Shown here one piece after another: positions 1 through 8,521 of a DNA stretch of 64,000 nt (position 1 is its first letter; each line of letters starts with the position of its first letter). The notes below the pieces were generated by a model. That model ran no database searches and was not told the DNA's origin. It saw nothing but the letters and a program-made list of their open reading frames with translations. Made by a program: the position numbers and the translations under genes. The stretch is from Steroidobacteraceae bacterium (GTDB lineage: Bacteria > Pseudomonadota > Gammaproteobacteria > Steroidobacterales > Steroidobacteraceae). The stretch covers positions 310,001 through 374,000 of the forward strand of contig JAPZRU010000002.1 of the NCBI GenBank assembly GCA_027531255.1. Reading direction: 5' to 3'.

Positions 1-266
1 CTCTCGACCACCTCGGCCAGCTGCTTCGACGCGGCGGAAACCGGCGCCGCCGGCCGCGCGGCCACCGCGCGCGCGGCGGGTGCGGCGGACGCGGGGCTCG
101 CGGCCACCGCAGGACGCACGGCCGTCGCAGGGCGCGCCGGCGGTGCGGGGATCGTGACCGCGGGCTGCGGCGCCGCCGGCGCGGCGGCAGGCGGCGCCGC
201 CGACGCCACGGACGCCCCCAGCGCCAGTGCGAGGCCGAGGATCTTCGTCAGCTTCGTGTTGCGCAT
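1..266 (-). CDS. Secreted Ala/Pro-rich protein, N-terminal part only
   Basis: The first 88 codons of a gene that runs off the left edge of the window. The start MRNTKLTKILGLALALG followed by ASVASA-A is a clear Sec signal peptide with a cleavage site near residue 23. After it comes a low-complexity stretch of Ala, Pro and Val (about residues 24-80), as in a periplasmic linker, and the visible part ends in KQLAEVVE. No domain can be named. It lies 8 bases behind the DUF885 gene on the same strand, so it is probably the third gene of the MATE-DUF885 operon. Confidence 0.6.
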   Translation of the reverse strand, partial: MRNTKLTKILGLALALGASVASAAPPAAAPAAPQPAVTIPAPPARPATAVRPAVAASPASAAPAARAVAARPAAPVSAASKQLAEVVE

Positions 267-274
267 GACCTGTC

Positions 275-2191
275 TCAGTTGCCCGCCTTCTGCCCGGCGA
301 TCCACCGCCGCACCTTCGCTTCCAGCACCTCGATCGGCAGCGCGCCGTCCTTCAGCAGCTCGTCGTGGAACGCGCGCACGTCGAAGCGGGGCCCGAGCTC
401 CCGCTCCGCCTCCGCGCGCAGCGCGCTCATCCGCAGCTGACCGATCTTGTAGCCGAGGGCCTGCCCCGGCCACACGATGTAGCGCTCGACCTCGGCGACG
501 ACGTCGCTCTCCGCCAGCGACGAGTTGTCGAGCATGTAGCGGATCGCCTGCTCGCGGCTCCAGCCCTTCGCGTGCAGGCCGGTGTCGACCACGAGGCGCA
601 TCGCGCGCAGCATCTCGTCGGAGAGCCGCCCGTACCACTGGTACGGATCGGTGAACAGGCCGAGCTCGCGCCCGAGCGACTCCGCGTACAGCGCCCAGCC
701 CTCGACGTAGGCGACGTTGCCCTCGAAGCGGCGGATGCGCGGCAGGCCCTTCAGCTCCTGCTGGATCGCGATCTGGAAGTGATGACCCGGCGCGGCCTCG
801 TGGAGCGACAGCGTCTCCATGCCGAACTTCGGCTGCGCCTTCAGGTTGTAGGTGTTCACGTAGAAGATGCCGGGACGACGGCCGTCCTCGGACGGCGGCT
901 GGTACATCGCGCCGGCCGCCGACTGCGCGCGGAACGGCTCGACCTCGCGCACCTCGTAGTCGGCCTTCGGAAAGGTGCGGAACAGCTTCGGCAACGCGGC
1001 GTCCACGCGCGCCGTGATCTCGCGGTAGCCGGCGATCAGGTCCTGCGTCCGCTCGTAGTAGTACCGCGGGTCGGTCTGCAGGTGGCGGAAGAACGCCTGC
1101 AGGTCGCCGTCGAAGCCGACCTGCCGCTTCACCGCCTCCATCTCCGCACGGATGCGGCCGACCTCGGCCAAGCCTGTCGCATGGATCTCGGCGGGCTCCA
1201 TCCTGACGGTGGTGCTGACCTCCGCGAGGTGCGAGTACCAGCGTGCGCCGTCCGGCAGCGCGGACCAGCCGACCGTCGTGCGCGCGTTCGGCAGGTACTC
1301 GTCGGCGAGGAACGCGCGCAGCTTGCGCAGCGCGGGCATCAGGCGCGTGCCGATCAGGACGCGATACTCGCCCGCGAGCCGCTCGCGATCGGCGGTCGTG
1401 AAGCCGGCCGGCGGCACGTCGCCTTCCAGCATGCGCACCGGGCCCCAGAACACGCTGTCCTCGGGCCGCGCGGCGATCAGCTGGTCCAGCTGCGGCAGCA
1501 GCTTCGCGGCCACGGGCCGCGGGTGCGTCACGCCGCGCGCGAGGCCTTCGCGCAGGCGCTCGATCGCAGAGTCCGCCCACGCCGGGAACTCGGCAGCGCG
1601 CTTCAGCCACGCGGCGTGCTGCGCCGGCGTGCCGAACGGCTGCGCGCTCGTGCCGGAGCCGAGCACCGCGAGCGTCGCGTAGAGGCTGTCCATCTGGCTG
1701 ACCGGCAGCAGCTCGGAAGGGAACCGGCGGCCGGCGATCGCGAGGCGCAGGTCGCGCAGGAAGATCTCGTGCGTGAGTCGGGCCGACGGCTCGAGCCGCG
1801 CGGGATCGATCCGCGACGCGGCCGCGAGGTAGCGCTGGTCGCGCTCGTCCGTGGCACGGCGGAATTCGAGGCTCGCCGGGTTGCCGAGACGGTCGTCGAA
1901 GCGCGAATCGCCGATGAACGTGGCGCCCACGGGACTCAGCGCGAGCGATTCTTCGAACCAGCGCTCGACGAGGCCGTTCACGTCGGCCGCGCGCACGTAG
2001 GCCTCGAGGTCCCCGGCCGCGGCCGGAGCGGCCGCCGCGGCCGTGGAACCCGTCGGGGCAGCGAGACCCGCCGCGGCTCCGGAGCCGCGGTCGGGCGGCG
2101 TGGCGCAGCCGGCGAGCACGGCGGCGACGCCGGTCACCAGGACCGCGCGGAACACGGCGACGACTCGTGAATCGAGGGCGGCTCGTGGCAT
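275..2191 (-). CDS. DUF885 family lipoprotein, probable metal-dependent hydrolase
   Basis: 638 residues, the usual size for DUF885 (about 600). The start is the ATG at 2191, preceded by AGGAG; a longer reading frame begins at 2263 but lacks a good ribosome site and would hide the signal. The N-terminus is a lipoprotein signal with the lipobox LAGC (Cys29), so the protein should be anchored in the cell envelope. The family hallmark HEAAPGHH is at residues 464-471 and is followed by EGWALYAE about 25-35 residues later, a pattern suggesting a zinc peptidase-like site. Substrates of this family are mostly unknown. It follows the MATE gene by 22 bases and is probably co-transcribed with it. Confidence 0.88.
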   Translation of the reverse strand: MPRAALDSRVVAVFRAVLVTGVAAVLAGCATPPDRGSGAAAGLAAPTGSTAAAAAPAAAGDLEAYVRAADVNGLVERWFEESLALSPVGATFIGDSRFDDRLGNPASLEFRRATDERDQRYLAAASRIDPARLEPSARLTHEIFLRDLRLAIAGRRFPSELLPVSQMDSLYATLAVLGSGTSAQPFGTPAQHAAWLKRAAEFPAWADSAIERLREGLARGVTHPRPVAAKLLPQLDQLIAARPEDSVFWGPVRMLEGDVPPAGFTTADRERLAGEYRVLIGTRLMPALRKLRAFLADEYLPNARTTVGWSALPDGARWYSHLAEVSTTVRMEPAEIHATGLAEVGRIRAEMEAVKRQVGFDGDLQAFFRHLQTDPRYYYERTQDLIAGYREITARVDAALPKLFRTFPKADYEVREVEPFRAQSAAGAMYQPPSEDGRRPGIFYVNTYNLKAQPKFGMETLSLHEAAPGHHFQIAIQQELKGLPRIRRFEGNVAYVEGWALYAESLGRELGLFTDPYQWYGRLSDEMLRAMRLVVDTGLHAKGWSREQAIRYMLDNSSLAESDVVAEVERYIVWPGQALGYKIGQLRMSALRAEAERELGPRFDVRAFHDELLKDGALPIEVLEAKVRRWIAGQKAGN

Positions 2192-2213
2192 GGCGTCTCC
2201 TGACGGTCCGGAA

Positions 2214-3656
2214 TTATAGGGACGCGGGCGATTCCGCCGCGGCGTTCGTCGCAACCGGCGCACGCGTGGTCGCGGCGGTCTTCACGGCGATCGCGCGGGC
2301 CGAGACGAACCGGAAGCGCAGCGTCAGCGCGATCGCGCAGACGGTGAGGCCGGCGATCAGGCCGAGCCACACGTAATGGGGCCCGCCACCCCACGCCACG
2401 CCGAGGCCATAGGCCAGCGGGAAGCCAATGAGCCAGTAGGACGTGAAGTTGAGCAGCATCGGCACCTTGGCGTCCTTGAATCCGCGCAGCGCACCGGCGG
2501 CGCCGATCTGCACGCCGTCCGACACCTGGAACACGGCCGCGTACAGCAGCAGCGTCGCCGCGAGCGCGAGCACCTGCGCATCGTCGGTGTAGATGTCCGC
2601 GATCGCACGGTTGGCGAACACGATCACGATCGCGGAGACGACCATCAGCCCGGCGCAGATCGCGATGCCCGTGAGGCCGGCCGCGCGCGCGGCGCCCGGA
2701 TTCCCGGCGCCGGCCAGGTGGCCGACGTGGATCGTGGTCGCGGAGTGCAGCGCGAGCGGCACCATGAACATGAACGAGGCGTAGTTCAGCGCGATCTGGT
2801 GCGCGGCCGCGTTGACGGCGCCGAGCGCGCCCATGATCAGCGCGGCGGCGACGAACAGCCCGCTCTCGCTCATCACGCTGCCGCAGATCGGCAGGCCGAG
2901 TCCGAGCATCTCGCGCAGGCGCCGGCGGTCGGGCCACTCGAAACGCGCGAACAGCGCGAACGGCCGGTAGACCCGGTGACGCCGCACGTACAGCAGCATC
3001 GTCAGGAACATCGTCCACATCGTCAGCGCGGTGGACGCGCCGGTACCGACCGCGCCGAGCGCCGGCGCGCCCAGCTTGCCGTACATGAACACCCAGTTGC
3101 CGAACACGTTCACGACGAGACCGAGCACCGCGATGTACATGATCGGCCGCGTGTGGCCGACGCCTTCGGACATGGAACGCAGGGCGAGAAAACCGAACAT
3201 CGCCGGCAGGCCGCAGGCCACCGCGAGCACGTAGCCGGTCGCCGTGGGCACGATCGCAGGATCCGTGCCGATCGCCTCGAGCAGCGGGCGGACGGCCGAC
3301 ATGCCGGCCACGCCGATCGCGCCGATCCCGAGCACGAGCCACACGGCCTGACGTGCGTACGCGCCGACGCGCGGGGAGTCCCCGGCGCCGTACGCGTGCG
3401 CGCACAGGGGCGACAGCGCCATCAGGATGCCGAGCCCGAACATCATGAACAGGTGGTAGTAGGCGGAGCCGACCGCCACCGCCGCGAGCGCCTCGCGCCC
3501 GAGCTGCCCGGCCATCACGGTGCCCGCGAAACTCATGCCGGCCACGGACAGGTTGTTCACCAGCAGCGGGAGGCCGAGCCGCCAGATCGCGCGGGCGTCG
3601 GCGGCAAAACGCGGCAGAGGCCCGTGTGCGAGGCCACGGGAGTCGGTGGCGGTCAT
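2214..3656 (-). CDS. MATE family efflux transporter
   Basis: 480 residues with about twelve hydrophobic segments, the normal length for the multidrug and toxin extrusion family (NorM-like). The first segment reads IWRLGLPLLVNNLSVAGMSF, and the pseudo-repeat of the second half begins near residue 240, both typical of MATE. Such proteins export cationic drugs or metabolites using Na+ or H+ gradients across the inner membrane; the substrate cannot be told from sequence. It is the first gene of a minus-strand run with the DUF885 lipoprotein. A 220-base gap separates it from the divergent thiolase gene. Confidence 0.9.
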   Translation of the reverse strand: MTATDSRGLAHGPLPRFAADARAIWRLGLPLLVNNLSVAGMSFAGTVMAGQLGREALAAVAVGSAYYHLFMMFGLGILMALSPLCAHAYGAGDSPRVGAYARQAVWLVLGIGAIGVAGMSAVRPLLEAIGTDPAIVPTATGYVLAVACGLPAMFGFLALRSMSEGVGHTRPIMYIAVLGLVVNVFGNWVFMYGKLGAPALGAVGTGASTALTMWTMFLTMLLYVRRHRVYRPFALFARFEWPDRRRLREMLGLGLPICGSVMSESGLFVAAALIMGALGAVNAAAHQIALNYASFMFMVPLALHSATTIHVGHLAGAGNPGAARAAGLTGIAICAGLMVVSAIVIVFANRAIADIYTDDAQVLALAATLLLYAAVFQVSDGVQIGAAGALRGFKDAKVPMLLNFTSYWLIGFPLAYGLGVAWGGGPHYVWLGLIAGLTVCAIALTLRFRFVSARAIAVKTAATTRAPVATNAAAESPASL

Positions 3657-3876
3657 GACGGCGGGTTCGGTGAGGGTCGATCCAGGCGGCGGCGGGCCGT
3701 CGCGGGCGGAGCCGGGCCGGTTGGGCTGGCCGCCGGGGCCCGGGCCGACCGTGGCGGCCGGTGGAGGCCGCTGGCATTCTACCGCCCGCCGCCGCGGCCG
3801 GCCTTGCGCGTCGCGGGCAGCGCGGCCCGCCCGGCCCCATCTCCCCGTCGTCCCAACCGCCCCGCGGAGTCACCGC

Positions 3877-5163
3877 ATGCTCGTAGGTACCGAGGTCCGT
3901 CGCGTCGCGATCGTCGGCGGGGTCCGCATTCCGTTCGCGCGCGGCATGGGCGCCTACTTCGAAGCGGGCAACCAGGAGATGCTGACGGCCGCCTTCAGGG
4001 GCGTGGTCGATCGCTTCGGCCTGCAGGGCGAGCGTCTCGGCGACGTGGCGGCCGGCGCCGTGATGAAGCACTCGAGCCAGTGGAACCTCGTGCGGGAATG
4101 CGTGCTGGCCTCGGGACTCGCGCCCGAGACGCCGGGCATGGACCTGCAGCGCGCGTGCGGCACGAGCCTCGAGGCGGCGATCGGCATCGCCAACAAGATC
4201 GCGCTCGGGCAGATCGAGGCCGGGATGGCCGGCGGCGTCGACACGGTCTCGGACGCGCCGATCGTCTACCCGCGCTCTTACCAGCAGCTGCTGCTGCGGA
4301 GCGCGAAGGGCCGCTCGCTCGGCGAGAAGCTGCGGCCGTGGCTGGGCCTGCGACCGAAGCACTTCAGGCCGGTCGTGCCGGGCACGCTCGAGCCGCGCAC
4401 GGGCCTGTCGATGGGCCAGAGCTGCGAGATCATGGCGAAGACCTGGAGGATCGCGCGCGAGGACCAGGACCGTCTCGCATACGAGAGCCACGCGCGCGCC
4501 GCGCGGGCGTGGGCGGAAGGCTTCCATGCGGATCTCGTCGTGCCCTTCATGGGACTGCAGCGCGACGACAACGTGCGCGCGGACACCTCGCTCGAGAAGC
4601 TCGCGAAACTGAAGCCCGTGTTCGACCGCTCGGGCAGCGGCACGCTGACGGCAGGCAACTCGACGCCGCTGACTGACGGCGCGTCCGCCGTGCTGCTCGC
4701 CTCGGAAGCGTGGGCGCGCGCGCGCAACCTGCCGGTGCTCGGCCATCTCGCCTACGCCAAGGTGCACGCCGTGGACTTCGTGAACGAGGACGGCCTGCTG
4801 ATGGCGCCCGCTTACGCGGTGCCGATGATGCTGAAGGACGCGGAGCTGACGCTGGCCGACTTCGACTACTACGAGCTGCACGAGGCCTTCGCCGCACAGG
4901 TGCTCTGCACCCTCAAGGCTTGGGAGTCCGCGCAGTTCTGCCGCGAGCGGCTCGGCCTCGACCGCCCGCTCGGCGCGCTCGACCGCGCGAAGCTGAACGT
5001 GGTCGGCTCGAGCCTCGCGATCGGTCACCCGTTCGCGGCGACGGGCACGCGCATCGTCGCGACGCTCGCGAAGCTGCTCGCGACGCGCGGCGGGAAGCGC
5101 GGGCTGATCTCGGTGTGCACCGCGGGCGGCATGGGCGTGACGGCGATCGTCGAGCGCGCCTGA
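3877..5163 (+). CDS. fadI: Acetyl-CoA C-acyltransferase (thiolase), FadI-like
   Basis: 428 residues. The ATG at 3877 has GGAG nine bases upstream; the open frame extends back to 3520 but the extension is not thiolase-like. Catalytic residues are in place: nucleophile Cys94 in QRACGTS, His384 in GHPFAATG and Cys414 in CTAGGMG. Length and the MGQSCEIMAK stretch fit the FadI/trifunctional beta-subunit group rather than the FadA group encoded at 7261-8442. It should cleave 3-ketoacyl-CoA in the last step of beta-oxidation, in the cytoplasm. It stands alone on the plus strand, divergent from the MATE gene. The exact chain-length preference is not visible, so the symbol is by similarity. Confidence 0.85.
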   Translation: MLVGTEVRRVAIVGGVRIPFARGMGAYFEAGNQEMLTAAFRGVVDRFGLQGERLGDVAAGAVMKHSSQWNLVRECVLASGLAPETPGMDLQRACGTSLEAAIGIANKIALGQIEAGMAGGVDTVSDAPIVYPRSYQQLLLRSAKGRSLGEKLRPWLGLRPKHFRPVVPGTLEPRTGLSMGQSCEIMAKTWRIAREDQDRLAYESHARAARAWAEGFHADLVVPFMGLQRDDNVRADTSLEKLAKLKPVFDRSGSGTLTAGNSTPLTDGASAVLLASEAWARARNLPVLGHLAYAKVHAVDFVNEDGLLMAPAYAVPMMLKDAELTLADFDYYELHEAFAAQVLCTLKAWESAQFCRERLGLDRPLGALDRAKLNVVGSSLAIGHPFAATGTRIVATLAKLLATRGGKRGLISVCTAGGMGVTAIVERA

Positions 5164-5273
5164 GGCGCGACGGGTCCGCAGCGGCCGGCGCACCCGGGCA
5201 CCAGCCTCTCCGCGCAGCGGGGGCGTAGCGAACGCCGGACCGCGCAGGGCGCCGACGCCCTGAGCAGGAACAG

Positions 5274-5302
5274 TTGTACACGAATTATTTTTCGTGTACC
5301 TT
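5274..5302 (+). promoter_or_regulatory. Operator-like palindrome overlapping a promoter
   Basis: A perfect inverted repeat with 9-base arms GTACACGAA (5276-5284) and TTCGTGTAC (5291-5299) and the AT-only centre TTATTT. It overlaps a plausible sigma-70 promoter: TTGTAC at 5274-5279, a 17-base spacer and TACCTT at 5297-5302. The SbtA-like gene starts about 38 bases further on. The shape is what one expects for a dimeric TetR-type repressor blocking the promoter, but no regulator gene is adjacent. The AT-rich patch is conspicuous in this GC-rich region. Confidence 0.6.
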
Positions 5303-5339
5303 GCTTCATACATGGATCGATCGAGCCCGCGGAGCAAGC

Positions 5340-6302
5340 GTGGACCTGCTGATCACCAACCTGCTGTCGCCGATCGTGCTGGCCTTCGTGCTCGGCATCG
5401 TCGCCGGACTGATCAAGAGCGAGCTCGAGCTGCCCGACGCGGTGCTCAAGCTGCTGTCGATCTACCTGCTGCTGTCGATCGGCCTGAAAGGTGGCGTCGA
5501 GCTCGCCAAGACCAGCTTCGCCGAGGTCGGCGCACTCATCGGCGTCGCGGTCGCACTGACGATCGCGATCCCGCTCGCCGCGTTCGTCGTGCTGCGCCGT
5601 CTCGCCAGGTTCGACGCCGCCAATGCCGCCGCGGTCGCCGCGCACTACGGCTCGGTGTCCTCCGTCACGTTCCTCGCGGCGATGTCCTTCGCGAACGCCA
5701 TGGGCGACCAGGCGCCCGGCTACATGACCGCGGTGGTCGCGATCATGGAGTGGGCGGTGATCGTCGCGCTCGTGCTGGGCCGCTGGTCGATGGGCCGCGC
5801 CGAGGGCGCAATGGACCTGCGCGGTCTCGCGGTCGAGACGCTGCGCGGGCGCGGCGTGCTGCTGCTGACCGGCGGCATGGTGATCGGCCTGCTGATCAGC
5901 GACAACGGCTGGAACCAGATCGCGCCCGTCTACGACGACCTGTTCCGCGGGCTGCTGATGATCTTCCTGCTGGAGATGGGCATGAGCGCCGCCCGCCAGC
6001 TGCGCTCGTTCGCGCAGGTGGGCGCGTTCATGACCACGTTCGCGATCCTGATGCCGATCGTGAACGGCGCGATCGGCGTCGCGCTCGGCGCGCTGATCGG
6101 GCTCGGCGTCGGCGGCTCGTTCGTGCTCGGCGCGGTCTGCGCGAGCGCCTCGTACATCGACGCGCCGGCCGCGTGCCGCGCGGCGCTGCCGCAGGCGAAT
6201 CCCGGCATCTACCTCACCGCGTCGCTGGGCGTCACGTTCCCCTTCAACATGCTCGCGGGGCTGCCCCTGTACTGGCAGCTCGCGAGTTGGCTGGCGGGCT
6301 GA
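5340..6302 (+). CDS. SbtA-like sodium-dependent bicarbonate transport family permease
   Basis: 320 residues if translated from the GTG at 5340, which has GGAG just upstream and gives the usual family start VDLLITNLLSPIVLAF; an ATG-like start at 5274 would place translation inside the promoter palindrome. About ten hydrophobic helices in two halves, with GSVSSVTFLAA (near residue 105) and GAVCASASYIDAPAACR (near residue 270), matching the two inverted repeats of the SbtA/DUF897 family. In cyanobacteria SbtA is a Na+/HCO3- symporter of the plasma membrane controlled by the PII-like SbtB. No sbtB and no carbon-fixation gene lies nearby, so the substrate here is open. Regulation by the palindrome at 5274-5302 is likely. 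Confidence 0.82.
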   Translation: MDLLITNLLSPIVLAFVLGIVAGLIKSELELPDAVLKLLSIYLLLSIGLKGGVELAKTSFAEVGALIGVAVALTIAIPLAAFVVLRRLARFDAANAAAVAAHYGSVSSVTFLAAMSFANAMGDQAPGYMTAVVAIMEWAVIVALVLGRWSMGRAEGAMDLRGLAVETLRGRGVLLLTGGMVIGLLISDNGWNQIAPVYDDLFRGLLMIFLLEMGMSAARQLRSFAQVGAFMTTFAILMPIVNGAIGVALGALIGLGVGGSFVLGAVCASASYIDAPAACRAALPQANPGIYLTASLGVTFPFNMLAGLPLYWQLASWLAG

Positions 6303-6387
6303 GCACCGCGGCACTGGCCGTCGAGATGAATTCGGGGCGGTTCCGCCGGGACCGCCGATTCGCAGTCGCAGCCACGAGGAGGTCCCG

Positions 6388-6873
6388 ATGTTCGCGCAGA
6401 ATGCCGTACGTTTCTCCGCCCTCGCCGCCCTGCTCTGCGCGCCCGCGCTGGCAGCCGCGGAGTCTTCCGCGCCGCGCGCCGAACAGTGCCGTGCGGTCAC
6501 CGAGAGCGAGATCGCGGCGCTGTTCGACCGCTGGAACGCGGCGCTGCAGACGCGCGAGCCGGCGCGCGTGGTCGAGCTCTACGCCGAGCGCTCGATCCTG
6601 CTGCCGACGGTGTCGAACCAGCCGCGGCGCACGCCGGCGGAGCGGCTCGACTACTTCGAGTCGTTCCTGAAGAGCGCGCCCCGCGGGAAGATCGACTCGC
6701 GCTTCGTGCAGGTCGGCTGCAACGAGGCGCTCGACGCCGGCGTCTACACGTTCACGTTCGGCGACGGCAGCCGCGTGCAGGCGCGCTACACGTTCACGTA
6801 CCGCTGGGACGGGGCGCGCTGGCTGATCACGAGCCATCACTCCTCCGCGATGCCGGAGCCGGTGCGGCGCTGA
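6388..6873 (+). CDS. SgcJ/EcaC (SnoaL/DUF4440-like) family protein, exported
   Basis: 161 residues with a strong ribosome site (GAGGAGG) seven bases before ATG. Residues 1-24 (FSALAALLCAPALAAAE) form a signal peptide, so the product is probably periplasmic. The rest is a small NTF2-like cone domain: ALFDRWNAALQTREPARVVELYA near the start and RYTFTYRWDGARWLITSHHSS at the end are typical of the SgcJ/EcaC group, many of which are named oxidoreductases without proof. Function is unknown. A perfect 10-bp hairpin one base after the stop probably ends transcription. Confidence 0.75.
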   Translation: MFAQNAVRFSALAALLCAPALAAAESSAPRAEQCRAVTESEIAALFDRWNAALQTREPARVVELYAERSILLPTVSNQPRRTPAERLDYFESFLKSAPRGKIDSRFVQVGCNEALDAGVYTFTFGDGSRVQARYTFTYRWDGARWLITSHHSSAMPEPVRR

Positions 6874-6874
6874 A

Positions 6875-6901
6875 CCGCGGTGCCGACGACGGGCACCGCG
6901 G
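6875..6901 (+). terminator. Hairpin after the SgcJ-like gene
   Basis: Perfect inverted repeat with arms CCGCGGTGCC (6875-6884) and GGCACCGCGG (6892-6901) around a 7-base loop, starting one base after the TGA. No T-run follows, so it is either a GC-type terminator or an mRNA-stabilising stem. Confidence 0.5.
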
Positions 6902-7032
6902 CGCCGTGCTACCCCGCTTCGTAGCCGTGGACCGTCGCTGAACCTGCCGTCCGCATCCGGACCGCGCGCCGCCGCGAACTCCCTCAAGAGCGTGCAGCGG
7001 CCGGTGCCGGCACGCCGCCGGAGGGTGGCGAC

Positions 7033-7197
7033 GTGAAGGATCTCGTGAAGTGGGTGTCGATGACGCTGACCACGGCGCTCGTGGTCGGCGGGACCGCGTT
7101 CGGCGTCGTGGTGGCGTGGGGCATGCTGCAGTCGGGGCCGGATCTCGACCACGATCGGAGGCCGGCCGCGGCGCCGCCGGTACTGACCTCCACCTGA
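7033..7197 (+). CDS. Small single-span membrane protein
   Basis: 54 codons from GTG, preceded by GAGGGTGG. The translation begins VKDLVKWVSMTLTTALVVGG and continues through a single transmembrane helix (about residues 7-32) to a short polar, Pro-rich tail. I do not recognise it. Its reality rests on the ribosome site and the clean N-in helix pattern; coding potential of so short a frame in GC-rich DNA is uncertain. It lies between two converging units and has no obvious partner. Confidence 0.4.
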   Translation: MKDLVKWVSMTLTTALVVGGTAFGVVVAWGMLQSGPDLDHDRRPAAAPPVLTST

Positions 7198-7260
7198 GCG
7201 ACGCGCACCGTCGGAGCGGCGCGCGCCCGGGGACGAGCGCCGCGTCGGCGACGGCCACGC

Positions 7261-8442
7261 TCAGTAGACCTCGAACAACCCCGCGGCGCCCATGCCGCCA
7301 CCGATGCACATCGTCGCGACGACGCGCTTCGCGCCGAGCCGCTTCCCGGCGAGAAGCGCGTGGCCGACCATCCGCTGCCCGCTCATGCCGTACGGGTGGC
7401 CGATCGCGATCGCGCCGCCGTCCACGCTCAGGCGATCGTCGGGCAGGCCGAGCTGGTCGCGGCAGTAGAGCACCTGCACCGCGAAGGCCTCGTTCAGTTC
7501 CCACAGGTCGACGTCGCCGACCTTCAGGCCCGCGCGGCTCAGCAGCTTCGGCACCGCGTAGACCGGCCCGATGCCCATGATGCCCGGCTCGCAGCCGGCC
7601 ACCGCGAAGCCGCGGAATGCGCCCAGCGGCTTCAGACCGCGCTTCTCGGCGAGCTTCGCTTCCATCACCACGACCGCGCCGGCACCGTCGGAGAACTGGC
7701 TCGCGTTGCCGGCGGAGACCACGCCGCCGGGCAGCGCGGGCTTCAGCTTCGCGAGCGCCTCGACGGTGGTGCCGGGCCGCAGGCCCTCGTCCACCTCGAC
7801 CGTGACCTCCTTCGTGTACAGACGGCCTGTGTCCCTGTCCTGGCCGGCCATCGTCACGGTGATCGGCGCCACCTCGTCCTTGTACCAGCCCTTCTCCCAC
7901 GCGGCGCACGCCCGCTGCTGGCTGCGCGCGCCGTACTCGTCCATCGCCTCGCGCGGGATGCCGAAGCGCTTCGCGACCTCCTCGGCCGTCTGCAGCATGC
8001 TCCAGTAGATGTCGGGCTTGTGCTGGTCGAGCCAGCCCTCCTTCAGCATGTGCACGTTCATCTCGGCCTGCACGGTCGAGATCGCCTCGACGCCGCCGGC
8101 GACGTAGATCTCGCCCTCGCCCGCAAGGATGCGCTGCGCGGCGGTCGCGATCGTCTGCAGCCCGCTCGAACAGAAGCGGTTGATCGTCATGCCCGGCACC
8201 GTGTCCGGGCAGCCGGCGCGCAGCGCGATCTGCCGGGCGATGTTGTTGCCGGTCGCGCCCTCGGGCAGCGCGCAGCCCATCAGCACGTCCTCGACCTCGC
8301 CGGGATCGATGCCGGCGCGCTCGATCGCGGCCTTCACCACGTGGCCGCCGAGCGTCGCGCCGTGGGTCATGTTGAACGCACCGCGCCACGACTTCGCCAG
8401 CGGGGTGCGCGCGGTGGAAACGATCACTGCTTCGCGGGTCAT
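7261..8442 (-). CDS. fadA: Acetyl-CoA C-acyltransferase, FadA-type thiolase
   Basis: 393 residues, standard for FadA/acetyl-CoA acetyltransferases. Nucleophile Cys91 in NRFCSSG, His349 in GHPYGMSG and Cys379 in CIGGGMG are present. It follows the FadJ-like gene by 79 bases on the same strand, the usual alpha-beta arrangement of a bacterial fatty-acid oxidation complex, so it should supply the thiolytic step for that complex. A different, FadI-like thiolase is encoded at 3877-5163. Confidence 0.92.
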   Translation of the reverse strand: MTREAVIVSTARTPLAKSWRGAFNMTHGATLGGHVVKAAIERAGIDPGEVEDVLMGCALPEGATGNNIARQIALRAGCPDTVPGMTINRFCSSGLQTIATAAQRILAGEGEIYVAGGVEAISTVQAEMNVHMLKEGWLDQHKPDIYWSMLQTAEEVAKRFGIPREAMDEYGARSQQRACAAWEKGWYKDEVAPITVTMAGQDRDTGRLYTKEVTVEVDEGLRPGTTVEALAKLKPALPGGVVSAGNASQFSDGAGAVVVMEAKLAEKRGLKPLGAFRGFAVAGCEPGIMGIGPVYAVPKLLSRAGLKVGDVDLWELNEAFAVQVLYCRDQLGLPDDRLSVDGGAIAIGHPYGMSGQRMVGHALLAGKRLGAKRVVATMCIGGGMGAAGLFEVY

Positions 8443-8521
8443 TCGTTCACTCCGGATTCGCTGCGGGGCCCGTGCGCGGCGTGCGCGGCCGGGCCCGGGT
8501 TCGTCCCTGGCCTCGTATGCC

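Noticed and set aside
365-2170. 601-residue plus-strand open frame opposite the DUF885 gene
   Set aside because: Arg/Ala/Val-rich antisense shadow of a recognised gene; long antisense frames are expected at this GC content.
2134-5337. 1067-residue minus-strand frame
   Set aside because: Runs through thiolase, the intergenic gap and MATE in a non-coding frame, with no domain.
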